Part shown: positions 30,626 through 37,837 of the stretch, one piece after another
How positions within the stretch are numbered: the stretch's first letter is position 1
How the letters are laid out: each line of letters starts with the position of its first letter
Virus record (IMG/VR): IMGVR_UViG_3300031825_000403
Coordinates: 1 to 40,433 of that record
Source: a virus
DNA length: 40,433 bases
Strand: one strand, 5' to 3'
Notes under the pieces: generated by a model
Database searches by the model: none
What the model was told of the DNA's origin: nothing
Seen by the model: only the letters and a program-made list of their open reading frames with translations
Program-made: the position numbers and the translations under genes

Positions 30626-30868
30626 CTATTCCGACGCTACTTCCCGGGGCTTGTCCCGGTCCCGCAAGCTCTGCCCGCACGGCTGGCACAGGCGCCCGGA
30701 TGGACCGATCCGCCGCACGTAAGCCAGGCTGCCCGGCTTCAGCGGCCGCTCGCAGTGTCCGCAGGCCCGCTCCTTACGCAGGACCCCCAGAGACCACCAA
30801 TGCTCGTCCTGGTGGAAGGTGATGCCGCAGGCGATCAACTCCGGCGTGTCCCAGACCGCTCGGTTCAC
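30626..30868 (-). CDS. zinc-ribbon protein, 80 aa
   Basis: The best start is GTG at 30868, which overlaps the stop of the upstream gene (GTGA) and follows AGGTGAA; an upstream TTG is in the same frame. Two CxxC pairs, Cys36/Cys39 (ACGHCERPL) and Cys61/Cys64 (LCQPCGQSL), are 25 residues apart, a zinc ribbon or treble clef. The N-terminal part holds ITFHQDEHWWSLGVL. The function is unknown. It is coupled to the winged-helix repeat protein. Confidence 0.65.
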   Translation of the reverse strand: MNRAVWDTPELIACGITFHQDEHWWSLGVLRKERACGHCERPLKPGSLAYVRRIGPSGRLCQPCGQSLRDRDKPREVASE

Positions 30869-32427
30869 TTCACCTGCTCCCAAATGCTCACCGCCTTCAG
30901 CAGCGCTTCCCGGTCGTCCAGGTCCGCGAGCTTGCCGGCCAGCTTGAGTCCGAGGGAGCGCACGTCATCCGCTACCAACACGGCGGGCGGTGCCGGTGCC
31001 TGCGCCGGAGAAGCGGGGGGATTTTCTACCGTATTTAAAGCCGCCGCTGCCGCTGGACGCTCCGCGGCGGGTGCCGTCCGTGTAGAGGCGGGGGGGTTCG
31101 ATGTTGGGGTTATCGACCGATCCCGGCGAAGGGAGCCGACCGCATTCCGCACCTGGTTTGCTGGCATACCGATCTGCTGCGACAGGATCGAGGAGTAAGA
31201 CTCGGGCAGGTTCCGCAGGTCCCAGCCGTTAGCCCGAAGCGCCTCTTGCACCCGCTGCGCCACGCTGCCGTCTCGCCGTCCGGCATTGTTGGGAGTAGCA
31301 CGCTGCCCGGTTTCGTCACGGATGATCCTCAGGGCACTCGCCACACTGTTCCGATTGACCTGCAGCACCTCGGAGATCTTCTTGACGCCACCAATTGGAA
31401 ACGGCTTGCCGAGGTCCCACTCCCACCGCTCCACCAACTCGCGAACCCGGTCCTTGGTGCTCATCTGGGCAATCACGCCGCCTGCCTGCTTTTGCTCGTG
31501 AATGCGGATACCCCGGGCCGCACGAAGGCGCCGAATGGCATCATGAACCGACTTTTCAGGGATCTGGAGTTGCCCTGCGATTTCCTGTACCAACTCCCGC
31601 TCGATGACCTGGGTGAGATCAATATCGAGGCGACCCACCCACGCCTCAACTCGCTGTTGAATGCTACCGTCGATGCGCTCGGGTCGCATGTCCCCGATCC
31701 GCCCCTCCGAGAAGCTCTGCCGCTGCTCCATCGTCTCCACGTAGTCTCGGACGGGATTGCTAACTGCCTCGATACCACTGACCACTGCCATGGTCGTTGT
31801 CTCCTGGGTCAGGGAGCCTTCCGGCTCGAAGGGGTCGGTGTGGGTCTGATTTGCCGGTAAACCAGAAGCATTTTGGGTAGCCAAAACAGGCGGGATGACG
31901 GTCGATGAACGGTCGATGACTTCGGCCGGCTTCGTGCCTGCAGGGGGCGACAGTGGGCGCTCCGCAGGCACGGAATGCAGGGCGACGACTACACCCGCCG
32001 CGGGCGCCTGTTGGGCTTCCCGCTCTGCCGGGGCGGTTTGGTTTCCTAAACTCTCCGGGCGGTTCAGGACGGTCGTCACGGCACGGAAGTTGCCGTCTTT
32101 GAGCCAGCGGGTTAACTCGCGCTGCAAGATGCTCGCCTGGAAGCCGGAGAGGCGCGAGGCGCGCACCAGATCCGGGACCGCCTCTTCCGTGAGGGTGAAG
32201 CCGGCCAGGAGTACCGCGAGCTTCCCGTGGTCGAGACGTCCGTCCACAATCCAGCGCTCGGGAGCGCCCGCGAGGTGGAAGTTGCGGTCCAACGCTTCCA
32301 GGGCCGACCGTTCCCCGGCCGCGAGCGGCATGCGCGCCCGGCTGGACAGGGAGGCGTTGCGCCACTGGCTGAAGCTCGCGAGCAGGCGGCGCGTCAGCGG
32401 GATGGAGGCGGAAGGGATCATATTCAC
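30865..32427 (-). CDS. protein with three tandem winged-helix-like repeats
   Basis: GTG at 32427 overlaps the previous stop and follows GGGAGGTG. The 520-residue protein has a helical N-terminal domain (residues 1-120), a long Pro/Ala-rich linker, and three related units at about 252-310, 322-378 and 386-440. Each contains an (S/Q)-V-x-x-A-(I/L)-x-x-(L/I)-R segment: EKSVHDAIRRLRAARG, RNSVASALRIIRDETG and ANQVRNAVGSLRRDRS, the pattern of a recognition helix and wing. The C-terminus is another linker and a short helix. It is the best candidate to bind the iteron dyad at 33249-33487, but no known initiator family is recognised. Confidence 0.65.
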   Translation of the reverse strand: MNMIPSASIPLTRRLLASFSQWRNASLSSRARMPLAAGERSALEALDRNFHLAGAPERWIVDGRLDHGKLAVLLAGFTLTEEAVPDLVRASRLSGFQASILQRELTRWLKDGNFRAVTTVLNRPESLGNQTAPAEREAQQAPAAGVVVALHSVPAERPLSPPAGTKPAEVIDRSSTVIPPVLATQNASGLPANQTHTDPFEPEGSLTQETTTMAVVSGIEAVSNPVRDYVETMEQRQSFSEGRIGDMRPERIDGSIQQRVEAWVGRLDIDLTQVIERELVQEIAGQLQIPEKSVHDAIRRLRAARGIRIHEQKQAGGVIAQMSTKDRVRELVERWEWDLGKPFPIGGVKKISEVLQVNRNSVASALRIIRDETGQRATPNNAGRRDGSVAQRVQEALRANGWDLRNLPESYSSILSQQIGMPANQVRNAVGSLRRDRSITPTSNPPASTRTAPAAERPAAAAALNTVENPPASPAQAPAPPAVLVADDVRSLGLKLAGKLADLDDREALLKAVSIWEQVK

Positions 32428-33224
32428 TTCGCACCTCCCGCGTAGGCTAGCGCGTCGTCCAGGGCAATCAGGAGATCCACCTTCTCGCTGCTGCAGAGGG
32501 TGAACCAGGCCTCCCGGTCGGCGCCGACGAAGACGCCCTCACTGATGCGGTATTCCGGGAAGCCGAGGGCCTGCCCCGCGAGGAAGACACGGTCCCGCAG
32601 CTCCGCATCGGCGACCACCGGGGTAGCCGCCTCTTTCACACTGACCGCCCAATCGAGAAGGGCCGTCGCCGCAGCCGTGACGGCTGCCAGGTCTTCTGCG
32701 TCCACTGCTTCACTGAGCGCGGTCTCCAGGCGGGTCCGGCGGCGGCTGGAGAGGTCGGCTTCGGGGATATCCGCGAGGATCTCGAATACCTGCCGGCAGG
32801 TCGCCTCCGCCACCTCTTCGGCAGCGGTCCCGCGACCCTTGGCCGGCTTCTCGCCGATCACGTGCCAGATACCGCGGGTAGTGGTCCAGCCGTGGTCTTC
32901 GATGCGGGTGCCGGTCTCAGCCAGCGCCGCATCTACCTGTGGGTGCAGATCGGCCAACCGCTGCGCGTACTTGGCGCGCATCTCCGGCGTCATGGTCGCC
33001 CGGTTCACCGCGAAGTAGCGCTCACCGCGGCCGAGGTTGTTCACCAGTGCCGCGACGGCCTGGTGATCGACCGGAGCGCTTGCCTGTTCAACCAACCGAG
33101 CGACTGACGCGACGTTGGGAAGGTTACGTTTTGGTAACATAGCCACTCCCCCTCTCTTAGAAGAAGGAGAGGTATTACTCTCTCTTTCTTCTTCTAGGAA
33201 CTCTCCGAGCCAAGCGTTTTTCAT
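32424..33224 (-). CDS. unknown helical protein, replication region (266 or 238 aa)
   Basis: Two in-frame starts are plausible: ATG at 33224 after GGAGGACCC, and ATG at 33140 after the strong site GGGGGAG with seven bases. The protein is helical and acidic (MTPEMRAKYAQRLADLHPQ, ETALSEAVDAEDLAAVTAAA) with a C-terminal LIALDDALAYAGGAK. It has no recognised domain. It lies between the primase and the winged-helix protein and overlaps the latter's GTG by 4 bases. A 37-base GA/CT-rich hairpin at 33159-33195 sits between the two starts. A replication accessory role is suggested by location. Confidence 0.6.
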   Translation of the reverse strand: MKNAWLGEFLEEERESNTSPSSKRGGVAMLPKRNLPNVASVARLVEQASAPVDHQAVAALVNNLGRGERYFAVNRATMTPEMRAKYAQRLADLHPQVDAALAETGTRIEDHGWTTTRGIWHVIGEKPAKGRGTAAEEVAEATCRQVFEILADIPEADLSSRRRTRLETALSEAVDAEDLAAVTAAATALLDWAVSVKEAATPVVADAELRDRVFLAGQALGFPEYRISEGVFVGADREAWFTLCSSEKVDLLIALDDALAYAGGAK

Positions 33225-33248
33225 GGGTCCTCCGGGTGCTCTGCCAAG

Positions 33249-33487
33249 CACCTGTCGAGTAACTGTCGAGTCAAGTGTCGAGTGAAAATCCGTGCCTAGC
33301 GCGTGGCTGCACAGGCACAAAATCCGGCATCTGTCGAGTGTCGAGTGACCTCGCGTATTTTTTGAAATTTCAAAATGTGTCGCCCCCCACTCGACACTCG
33401 ACACTTCGCCCGTTTTGTGCCTGAAGCGGGGTGCCCGTAGGCACGGGGGAGCGCTCGACACTTGACTCGACAGTTACTCGACAGGTG
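33249..33487. other. iteron dyad, candidate phage replication origin
   Basis: Five TGTCGAG repeats begin at 33253, 33264, 33276, 33332 and 33339. Five CTCGACA repeats begin at 33390, 33397, 33454, 33466 and 33477. The spacings mirror each other (11, 12, 56, 7 and 7, 57, 12, 11) about a centre at 33367.5-33368. The centre is the perfect AT-rich palindrome TTTTGAAATTTCAAAA at 33360-33375. The outer 34 bp of both arms are identical in inverted order. The right half lies in the last codons of the primase gene. This geometry fits an initiator-bound origin. Confidence 0.75.
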
Positions 33488-35694
33488 AGGTGAACTGTGA
33501 GTGAGCCCTTCTCACCGCGCTCCAGGCGGGCATAGCCCCGACTCTTGAGGAGTTGGGCGAGGAGCTGCGCGTCGTCACGGGTCTTGACGTTGGCGACCTT
33601 GTAACGCTGCATCTCCCGGGCGGTGCCGGTACCGCCGCGCCGCCGGAGCCAGGCGACTGCGAGTTGGATCTGCTTGTCCTGGCCGTCTGCGTGCAGCCAG
33701 TCATGGGCGCGGCGGGCGTGGGTCTTGAAGTAGGCGACCAAGGCGGCCGCGGCGAGGATGCTCTTCCGGTCTACCTGCTCGCTGGTGGTCTCCCCACAGG
33801 CCCACCGGCAGAGGTGGAGAATGAGCGCCAGCCGGGCGCAGTAGGTGCGGAACTTGGCCCACGGCGCGTACATCCGGGGCGCGAAGTCCGGGTGGTTCAT
33901 CTCGGCGTTGTGCCCGTCGATCCACTTGCGCCAGGTCTCCTTCCCGTCTGGGCTCATGCCCACCACGTGCGGGACCATCTCCGCTTCTTCGATCCCGGCC
34001 GGCTGGAGTTGGAGCAGGTAGTCGATGACCTGCTGGTACTCGCTGCGGGTCGCGTCGTCCACGCCGTTTTCGTCGTAGTCCTCTGGCCAGGGATCGGGGA
34101 AGCACCAGAGGATACGCGGGGTGAAGCCGTCCTCTTTGCCTTCCGTGGCGATCAGGTCCGAGAGGAGCGATGGCTGGATACCGCCGGTCACGCTGATGAA
34201 GGGCCGGGGGACCCAGAGCGGTTCTTTCTTGCCGACCCGGTTGACCATGATCGAGGTCGCGGACCAGCAAGAGAGCCACCAGGGCCGGTCTCCGCCCTGC
34301 CGGTAAGCGTCCATCGCCCCCACCCACCCGGCGAGTTCGTCCTGCTCGTACACCATCGAGCGCGGGTTGGCATGGAGCAGCTGCGCGAGCGCTTCCCGGG
34401 TCGCGTCGTTCGCGATGATCTGGGACATGACCGGCTCGACCGGCTGCTCGGGGGGCGCCGCGAAGTTGGCCTTATTCTTCCGGGCGTTGTCCCGGATCAC
34501 CGCCAGCTCCCGGTTATAGGCGTCCAGATCGGCCGCGTACTGTTTCTTGCGCTCTTTGAATTCGGCCTGGAGCCGGGACTGGTATTTCTTCAGCGGCTCC
34601 ATGGCCGCGCGCATCGCGGGCGTCTTGGCGGAGCCGGCCACCCCGACGACGGCCGTCCAGAGGATCGGCGGCTCCACCCAGCCCGGCTTAATGGCTATGG
34701 CGTAACTGTTGCCGATGGCGGTGCCGGCGACCGTGAGGACGAAGAGGGCGGGGAGATCCACCGGGCAGTTGACCGCTTCAGCCACCGCCTCGCAGAAGGT
34801 GCGCAGGGTGAAGGGCAGCACCTGGACCGGGAACTCCAGGACTTCGGCGTCTGGGTGGAACTCCTCTTCCTCCGCACTCTCCCCGGCTGCGGCCACTCCC
34901 GGCTGCCAGAGGGGTGCGGCTTCCGCCAGTGCTTCGAGCTGCTCCCGCGTATGTCCCAGGGCCTGCCAGTCGGAGAAGTCCGCATGTTCCTCGGTCAATC
35001 CGGGCAGGGGGACAATCCGGACGCTGGCCGCGAGCCCATGGCACAGAGAAGCGCCGAGGGCGCAGTGGTCCCGGCCCACCTGATCGTTGTCGGGAACGAA
35101 GCGGACGTCCGCGCCCTTCAGGGACTCGGCGTGTGCAGCGAGGAACTTCCCGGCACCCATCGGGCTGCTGGTGGCGTTCAGTCCCCACCGCCGAGCGTTG
35201 TCCGCATCCTTCTCGCCTTCAAAGACCCAGATCGGTTCTTCCCGCTCGATGGCCGCGAGGATCTCCGGCAAGTGGTAGAGGATGGCCGCGCGCCCTGCCA
35301 GGCCGGCGACCCACTTCCCATTTTCCCAGCGGTCCTGGCGGAAGCTCTTACCGGAGGGGGTGAGCAGCCGGCGCACCCGCATGTAATTGCCGCCCTGCGC
35401 GTCCTGGTAGATGTAGCTGCAGACGTGGTCCGTCCCGCCACTGCTCCGCAGGGGCCGCTCCGGTCGGCTGCCTTCCGGGAAGAGCTTGCTCATCTCCATC
35501 CCGGCGGCGCGCGCCAGGTCTTCCGCCGGGGCATTGCAGCCAAAGCACTTGAGGAGGACCTTGCCGTCTTCGCCTTCCGAGATCCGAAAGGAACCCGTCC
35601 TTTCGGTATGGCTGGGGCAGCAAGCCCACCAGCCATCCTTCTTCTTCTTGGCTCCCTGGAAGAAGGAGAGCGCGTAGTCGATAGGGGAGGTCAA
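33370..35694 (-). CDS. DNA primase (CHC2 + TOPRIM) fused to DUF3987-type NTPase
   Basis: The start is TTG at 35694, overlapping the previous stop and following AGGAGGTTC; upstream in-frame ATGs are in the previous gene. Of 774 residues, the first 60 are a CHC2 zinc finger (CCPSHTERTGSF, with Cys26, His29, Cys50 and Cys53), then a TOPRIM core with FEGEKDADNARRWG and VPDNDQVGRDH. The second half is a DUF3987-type ATPase with GVAGSAKTPAM as P-loop-like motif and MVYEQDELAGW as Walker B. A primase fused to a helicase-like NTPase is common in phages and makes primers at forks. Its last 40 codons overlap the right arm of the iteron dyad. Confidence 0.85.
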   Translation of the reverse strand: MTSPIDYALSFFQGAKKKKDGWWACCPSHTERTGSFRISEGEDGKVLLKCFGCNAPAEDLARAAGMEMSKLFPEGSRPERPLRSSGGTDHVCSYIYQDAQGGNYMRVRRLLTPSGKSFRQDRWENGKWVAGLAGRAAILYHLPEILAAIEREEPIWVFEGEKDADNARRWGLNATSSPMGAGKFLAAHAESLKGADVRFVPDNDQVGRDHCALGASLCHGLAASVRIVPLPGLTEEHADFSDWQALGHTREQLEALAEAAPLWQPGVAAAGESAEEEEFHPDAEVLEFPVQVLPFTLRTFCEAVAEAVNCPVDLPALFVLTVAGTAIGNSYAIAIKPGWVEPPILWTAVVGVAGSAKTPAMRAAMEPLKKYQSRLQAEFKERKKQYAADLDAYNRELAVIRDNARKNKANFAAPPEQPVEPVMSQIIANDATREALAQLLHANPRSMVYEQDELAGWVGAMDAYRQGGDRPWWLSCWSATSIMVNRVGKKEPLWVPRPFISVTGGIQPSLLSDLIATEGKEDGFTPRILWCFPDPWPEDYDENGVDDATRSEYQQVIDYLLQLQPAGIEEAEMVPHVVGMSPDGKETWRKWIDGHNAEMNHPDFAPRMYAPWAKFRTYCARLALILHLCRWACGETTSEQVDRKSILAAAALVAYFKTHARRAHDWLHADGQDKQIQLAVAWLRRRGGTGTAREMQRYKVANVKTRDDAQLLAQLLKSRGYARLERGEKGSLTVHLTCRVTVESSVERSPVPTGTPLQAQNGRSVECRVGGDTF

Positions 35695-36080
35695 AGAACC
35701 TCCTCCAGCGGCTTCTCGCCCGGCATGTCCCGCCACCAACTGAAGAGCCGTACCACGTCGCCCGGAAGCCCGTCCGGCGCACCGGGGCTTTCCCGGAACG
35801 TGACGGAGAAACTGTGCCCTGCCGCGCACAGGAGGTCCACGTCCGCCTTCCGTCGCCAGGCGTGGGTTGAACTGAGGGAGAGGTGCGGGGAGCTGCAGAC
35901 CGGGCAGCGCAGGAAGGCGCCGCGGTCGAAGCAGCGCGCGGCGAGCAGGTCCACCGGCAGCCCGGCCGGGAAGCCGCTCTCTCGTTCCCGCAGCGCCGCC
36001 TGTAGGCGCTCCACTTCCGCGCGTAAGCGCTGCACCTCGGACCTCTCGACCGGTAAGGTATCTGGCATGGTCTCGTGCAT
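35691..36080 (-). CDS. coiled-coil zinc protein, 129 aa
   Basis: ATG at 36080 has GGGAGG ten bases upstream. Residues 10-35 are a short coiled coil (RSEVQRLRAEVERLQAALRE); then a metal-binding part with Cys59/Cys62 (RCPVCSSPHL) and Cys85-x(3)-His89 (LLCAAGHS). The end, EKPLEEVL, overlaps the primase start. It may assist primase or bind DNA. The function is not known. Confidence 0.6.
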   Translation of the reverse strand: MHETMPDTLPVERSEVQRLRAEVERLQAALRERESGFPAGLPVDLLAARCFDRGAFLRCPVCSSPHLSLSSTHAWRRKADVDLLCAAGHSFSVTFRESPGAPDGLPGDVVRLFSWWRDMPGEKPLEEVL

Positions 36081-36099
36081 CAACGTGGTTCCTCCCAAG

Positions 36100-36169
36100 G
36101 AGGCGTCCAGGGACTCGAACCCTGAGCGGCGGTGAAAGGAGAAAGCCCGCCGCGCCCTACGCACGCCTC
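36100..36169 (-). ncRNA. tRNA-like element without D-arm
   Basis: On the minus strand: a perfect 7-bp outer stem GAGGCGT/ACGCCTC, nine linker bases, a 7-bp stem GCGGCGG/CCGCCGC with a 14-base loop, then a perfect T-arm CAGGG-TTCGAGT-CCCTG and one extra G before the acceptor end. The total is 70 bases. The acceptor and T-arm are tRNA-like, but the D-arm is missing and the anticodon arm is too long. No CCA follows. Like the element at 28852-28934, it stands between an upstream terminator and the next gene. Confidence 0.5.
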
Positions 36170-36180
36170 GTATGTGGTTG

Positions 36181-36216
36181 AAAAGGCCCCGGGAGAGGCC
36201 GGAGCCTCCCCCGGGG
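36181..36216 (-). terminator. early operon terminator
   Basis: A 13-bp stem with one G-T pair on the minus strand, tetraloop TCCG, then CCTTTTC. It lies after the sigma factor and zinc-ribbon genes and before the tRNA-like element. Confidence 0.88.
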
Positions 36217-36299
36217 TTCGTTCGAGTCGGTATCGGAGCGGCGTCCCCACACGGTCCCTCCACCGAGTCGAACAGCCCTACCCGGATCGGTAGGACGGC

Positions 36300-36455
36300 T
36301 TACAAACTCTCGCCGCACCCGCCGCAGCGGTCGGCCGGCTCCGGGGTTACCTCGCCGCATTCCAGGCACAGCACGGCGGCGTCCAACGTTTCGCCCTCGC
36401 AGTCCAATCGCTCGGCCGCTTCCGGGGCAGGAGACTCCTCGAAAGTGGTATTCAT
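36300..36455 (-). CDS. zinc-ribbon protein, 51 aa
   Basis: ATG at 36455 follows GGAGTTCCCCC. The last half carries two CxxC pairs, Cys30/Cys33 (LCLECGEVTP) and Cys44/Cys47 (RCGGCGESL), a rubredoxin-like zinc ribbon. The first half is acidic (MNTTFEESPAPEAAERLDCE). It follows the sigma gene with 10 bases between and may modulate the host RNA polymerase, but this is inference. Confidence 0.65.
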   Translation of the reverse strand: MNTTFEESPAPEAAERLDCEGETLDAAVLCLECGEVTPEPADRCGGCGESL

Positions 36456-36465
36456 GGGGGAACTC

Positions 36466-37077
36466 CTAGAGGGCGAAGGAGAGGTCGGAGCGACCGACCA
36501 GGGAGCGCTCGATGGACGACAGGGAGAGGCGCTCGATGCGCCGGGCCACCGGTAGCGGCATGTTGATGCGGCGGGCGGCTTGCGGGAGGGGGAGCTCCAG
36601 CCAGAACAACCCCAACAGGAGTTCCCGGTGGCGTTCGGGGAGATCGGCCAGCGCTGCATGCACGGCGTTGAAGAGGGCTTGCTCTTCGTCCGTGGCGGTG
36701 ACCGTGTCGGCGGGGTTCGGCTCGTCGCTGGCGAGCAGTTCCTCCAGCCGCGCGTCACCGTCACCGACCGGGAGGTCCAGGGAGCAGACCGAGATACCGG
36801 CCGGAGGCTTCTGGCGCCTGTACTCTCGGAGGAGTGCCTTCTCCACCAGGTAACCGGTGTAGCCCGCCAGGCTGGCGCCCCGAGCGGGGTCCCAGTTCTC
36901 CATGGCACGGATCACGGCCACCAGCGCCGCCTCTTCATAGCCTGCGGCGTCATGGTGAGCCGGCTTCCCGAAGCGCCGGGCCATCCGGAGCGCGAGCCGG
37001 ATCAATTCGCGCTCGTCCGTAACCAACGGCCCGGTCGGCCGATTAACGTTGTCGGGGGAGAGGTTTCGGGTTATCAT
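36466..37077 (-). CDS. phage sigma-70 family factor
   Basis: ATG at 37077 has GGAGG eight bases upstream; two earlier in-frame ATGs lack it. Of 203 residues, residues about 30-85 form sigma region 2 (LIRLALRMARRFGKPAHHDA, VIRAMENWDPARGASLAGYT, LLREYRRQ) and about 145-195 region 4 (LPERHRELLLGLFWLELPLP, AARRINMPLPVARRIERLSL). It therefore can bind RNA polymerase core and both promoter boxes. It belongs to the leftward early operon. It probably directs transcription of the replication genes downstream of the terminator. A structured leader sits just before it. Confidence 0.85.
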   Translation of the reverse strand: MITRNLSPDNVNRPTGPLVTDERELIRLALRMARRFGKPAHHDAAGYEEAALVAVIRAMENWDPARGASLAGYTGYLVEKALLREYRRQKPPAGISVCSLDLPVGDGDARLEELLASDEPNPADTVTATDEEQALFNAVHAALADLPERHRELLLGLFWLELPLPQAARRINMPLPVARRIERLSLSSIERSLVGRSDLSFAL

Positions 37078-37098
37078 TCTTACTGCCTCCGCAAAAAG

Positions 37099-37153
37099 AA
37101 GCCGCATCACTTCGCAATCAATGGGCCTGCCAGCCCGCGAGGGGATGCGGCTT
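37099..37153 (-). promoter_or_regulatory. terminator-like leader hairpin before the sigma gene
   Basis: A perfect 10-bp stem (AAGCCGCATC/GATGCGGCTT) encloses a loop of 35 bases with its own small stem (GGGC/GCCC). On the minus strand it is followed by CTTTTTGC and then the ribosome site GGAGG. It resembles an attenuator. A further stem, GCCGGC/GCCGGC, lies upstream at about 37163-37181. Confidence 0.65.
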
Positions 37154-37187
37154 CGCCGTTTCTGCCGGCCTGATTGCCGGCCAATCC

Positions 37188-37439
37188 TTACGCCGCGACT
37201 ACCTCGGCAGGCTGGCGATAGTCGATCTCCACCGTTGTCAACACGCCGTCCGCGGACAACTCCGTGCGACTGATCTGCCCGTCCCGCTTGTGGCGGACGG
37301 TGTGCAACGCGAACACCTCACCGAAGGTGGTCCGCACGGTGAGGTCCAGTTCCGCGGCGCGGGAAGGCGTGACGTTGAGGTGCTCGTCGCGCGAGACCAC
37401 CGCCCCGTTGACCTTGCGGATGATGCGCACGTCGGGCAT
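37188..37439 (-). CDS. small early protein, 83 aa
   Basis: The ATG at 37439 overlaps the TAA of the upstream gene by one base (TAATG), with GAGAAGG before it. The protein is beta-rich (RIIRKVNGAVVSRDEHLNVT, DLTVRTTFGEVFALHTVRHK) with no metal motif and no family I recognise. It is made with the other early genes and may be a host-takeover factor. Confidence 0.6.
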   Translation of the reverse strand: MPDVRIIRKVNGAVVSRDEHLNVTPSRAAELDLTVRTTFGEVFALHTVRHKRDGQISRTELSADGVLTTVEIDYRQPAEVVAA

Positions 37440-37615
37440 TAGGCGACCTTCTCTTCAGCCGCAGCGGTCAGCGCGCGCCGGTCGGCGGCGTGTCCCTTCA
37501 TGAACTCGTGCAGGGCCTTCCCGAAGATTTCCGGGTCGGGCTGGTTCATCTCGATCACGGTCACCGTGCAGGTGGACCGGGGCTTCTTGGGGGTGGGGGA
37601 AGAGGTGGCGTCCAT
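37439..37615 (-). CDS. small early protein, 58 aa
   Basis: ATG at 37615 begins one base after the stop of the HTH gene; a longer frame would overlap it. The protein has a Ser/Pro/Lys start (MDATSSPTPKKPRSTCT) and a helix (DPEIFGKALHEFMKGHAADR). No family is recognised. The GGAGG site within the preceding gene lies about 13 bases upstream. Confidence 0.5.
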   Translation of the reverse strand: MDATSSPTPKKPRSTCTVTVIEMNQPDPEIFGKALHEFMKGHAADRRALTAAAEEKVA

Positions 37616-37616
37616 T

Positions 37617-37820
37617 TCAGGCGACCGCCTCCAAGCGCGACTCGACCAGATCCCGCTTCCAATTCCGCAGGGTTGTATCGGACACACCGAGCTTTGCAGC
37701 AGCGGCTTCCGGGGTATCGGTGCTGGCTACAGCCTCCCGAACAAGCTGATCGATTGGCTTCTTGTGGAGCTTTTCGAGCGTCCGCATCAGGGAGCTCTTC
37801 TTGGGAGTGGACTGTTCCAT
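37617..37820 (-). CDS. early HTH regulator, 67 aa
   Basis: ATG at 37820 follows GAGGTG; the longer frame to 37859 would begin in the operator region. Residues 38-60 (TPEAAAAKLGVSDTTLRNWK) form a helix-turn-helix of the transposase/terminase-small-like or Cro-like kind, preceded by a helix (SLMRTLEKLHKKPIDQLVRE). It is the first gene behind the TATAAT promoter and could be a Cro-like autoregulator. Family type is uncertain. Confidence 0.65.
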   Translation of the reverse strand: MEQSTPKKSSLMRTLEKLHKKPIDQLVREAVASTDTPEAAAAKLGVSDTTLRNWKRDLVESRLEAVA

Positions 37821-37837
37821 TACCACCTCGCTGCCGT

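Noticed and set aside
33553-36135. A long plus-strand open frame of 860 codons
   Set aside because: It is the antisense of the primase and coiled-coil zinc genes. Its translation is Arg/Pro/Gly/Val/His-rich with no domain, whereas the minus strand shows CHC2, TOPRIM and Walker motifs. GC-rich DNA often gives such shadow frames.
36100-36169. Functional tRNA gene
   Set aside because: There is no D-arm, and the middle stem has 7 bp and a 14-base loop. It is not a standard tRNA, though a mimic is possible.
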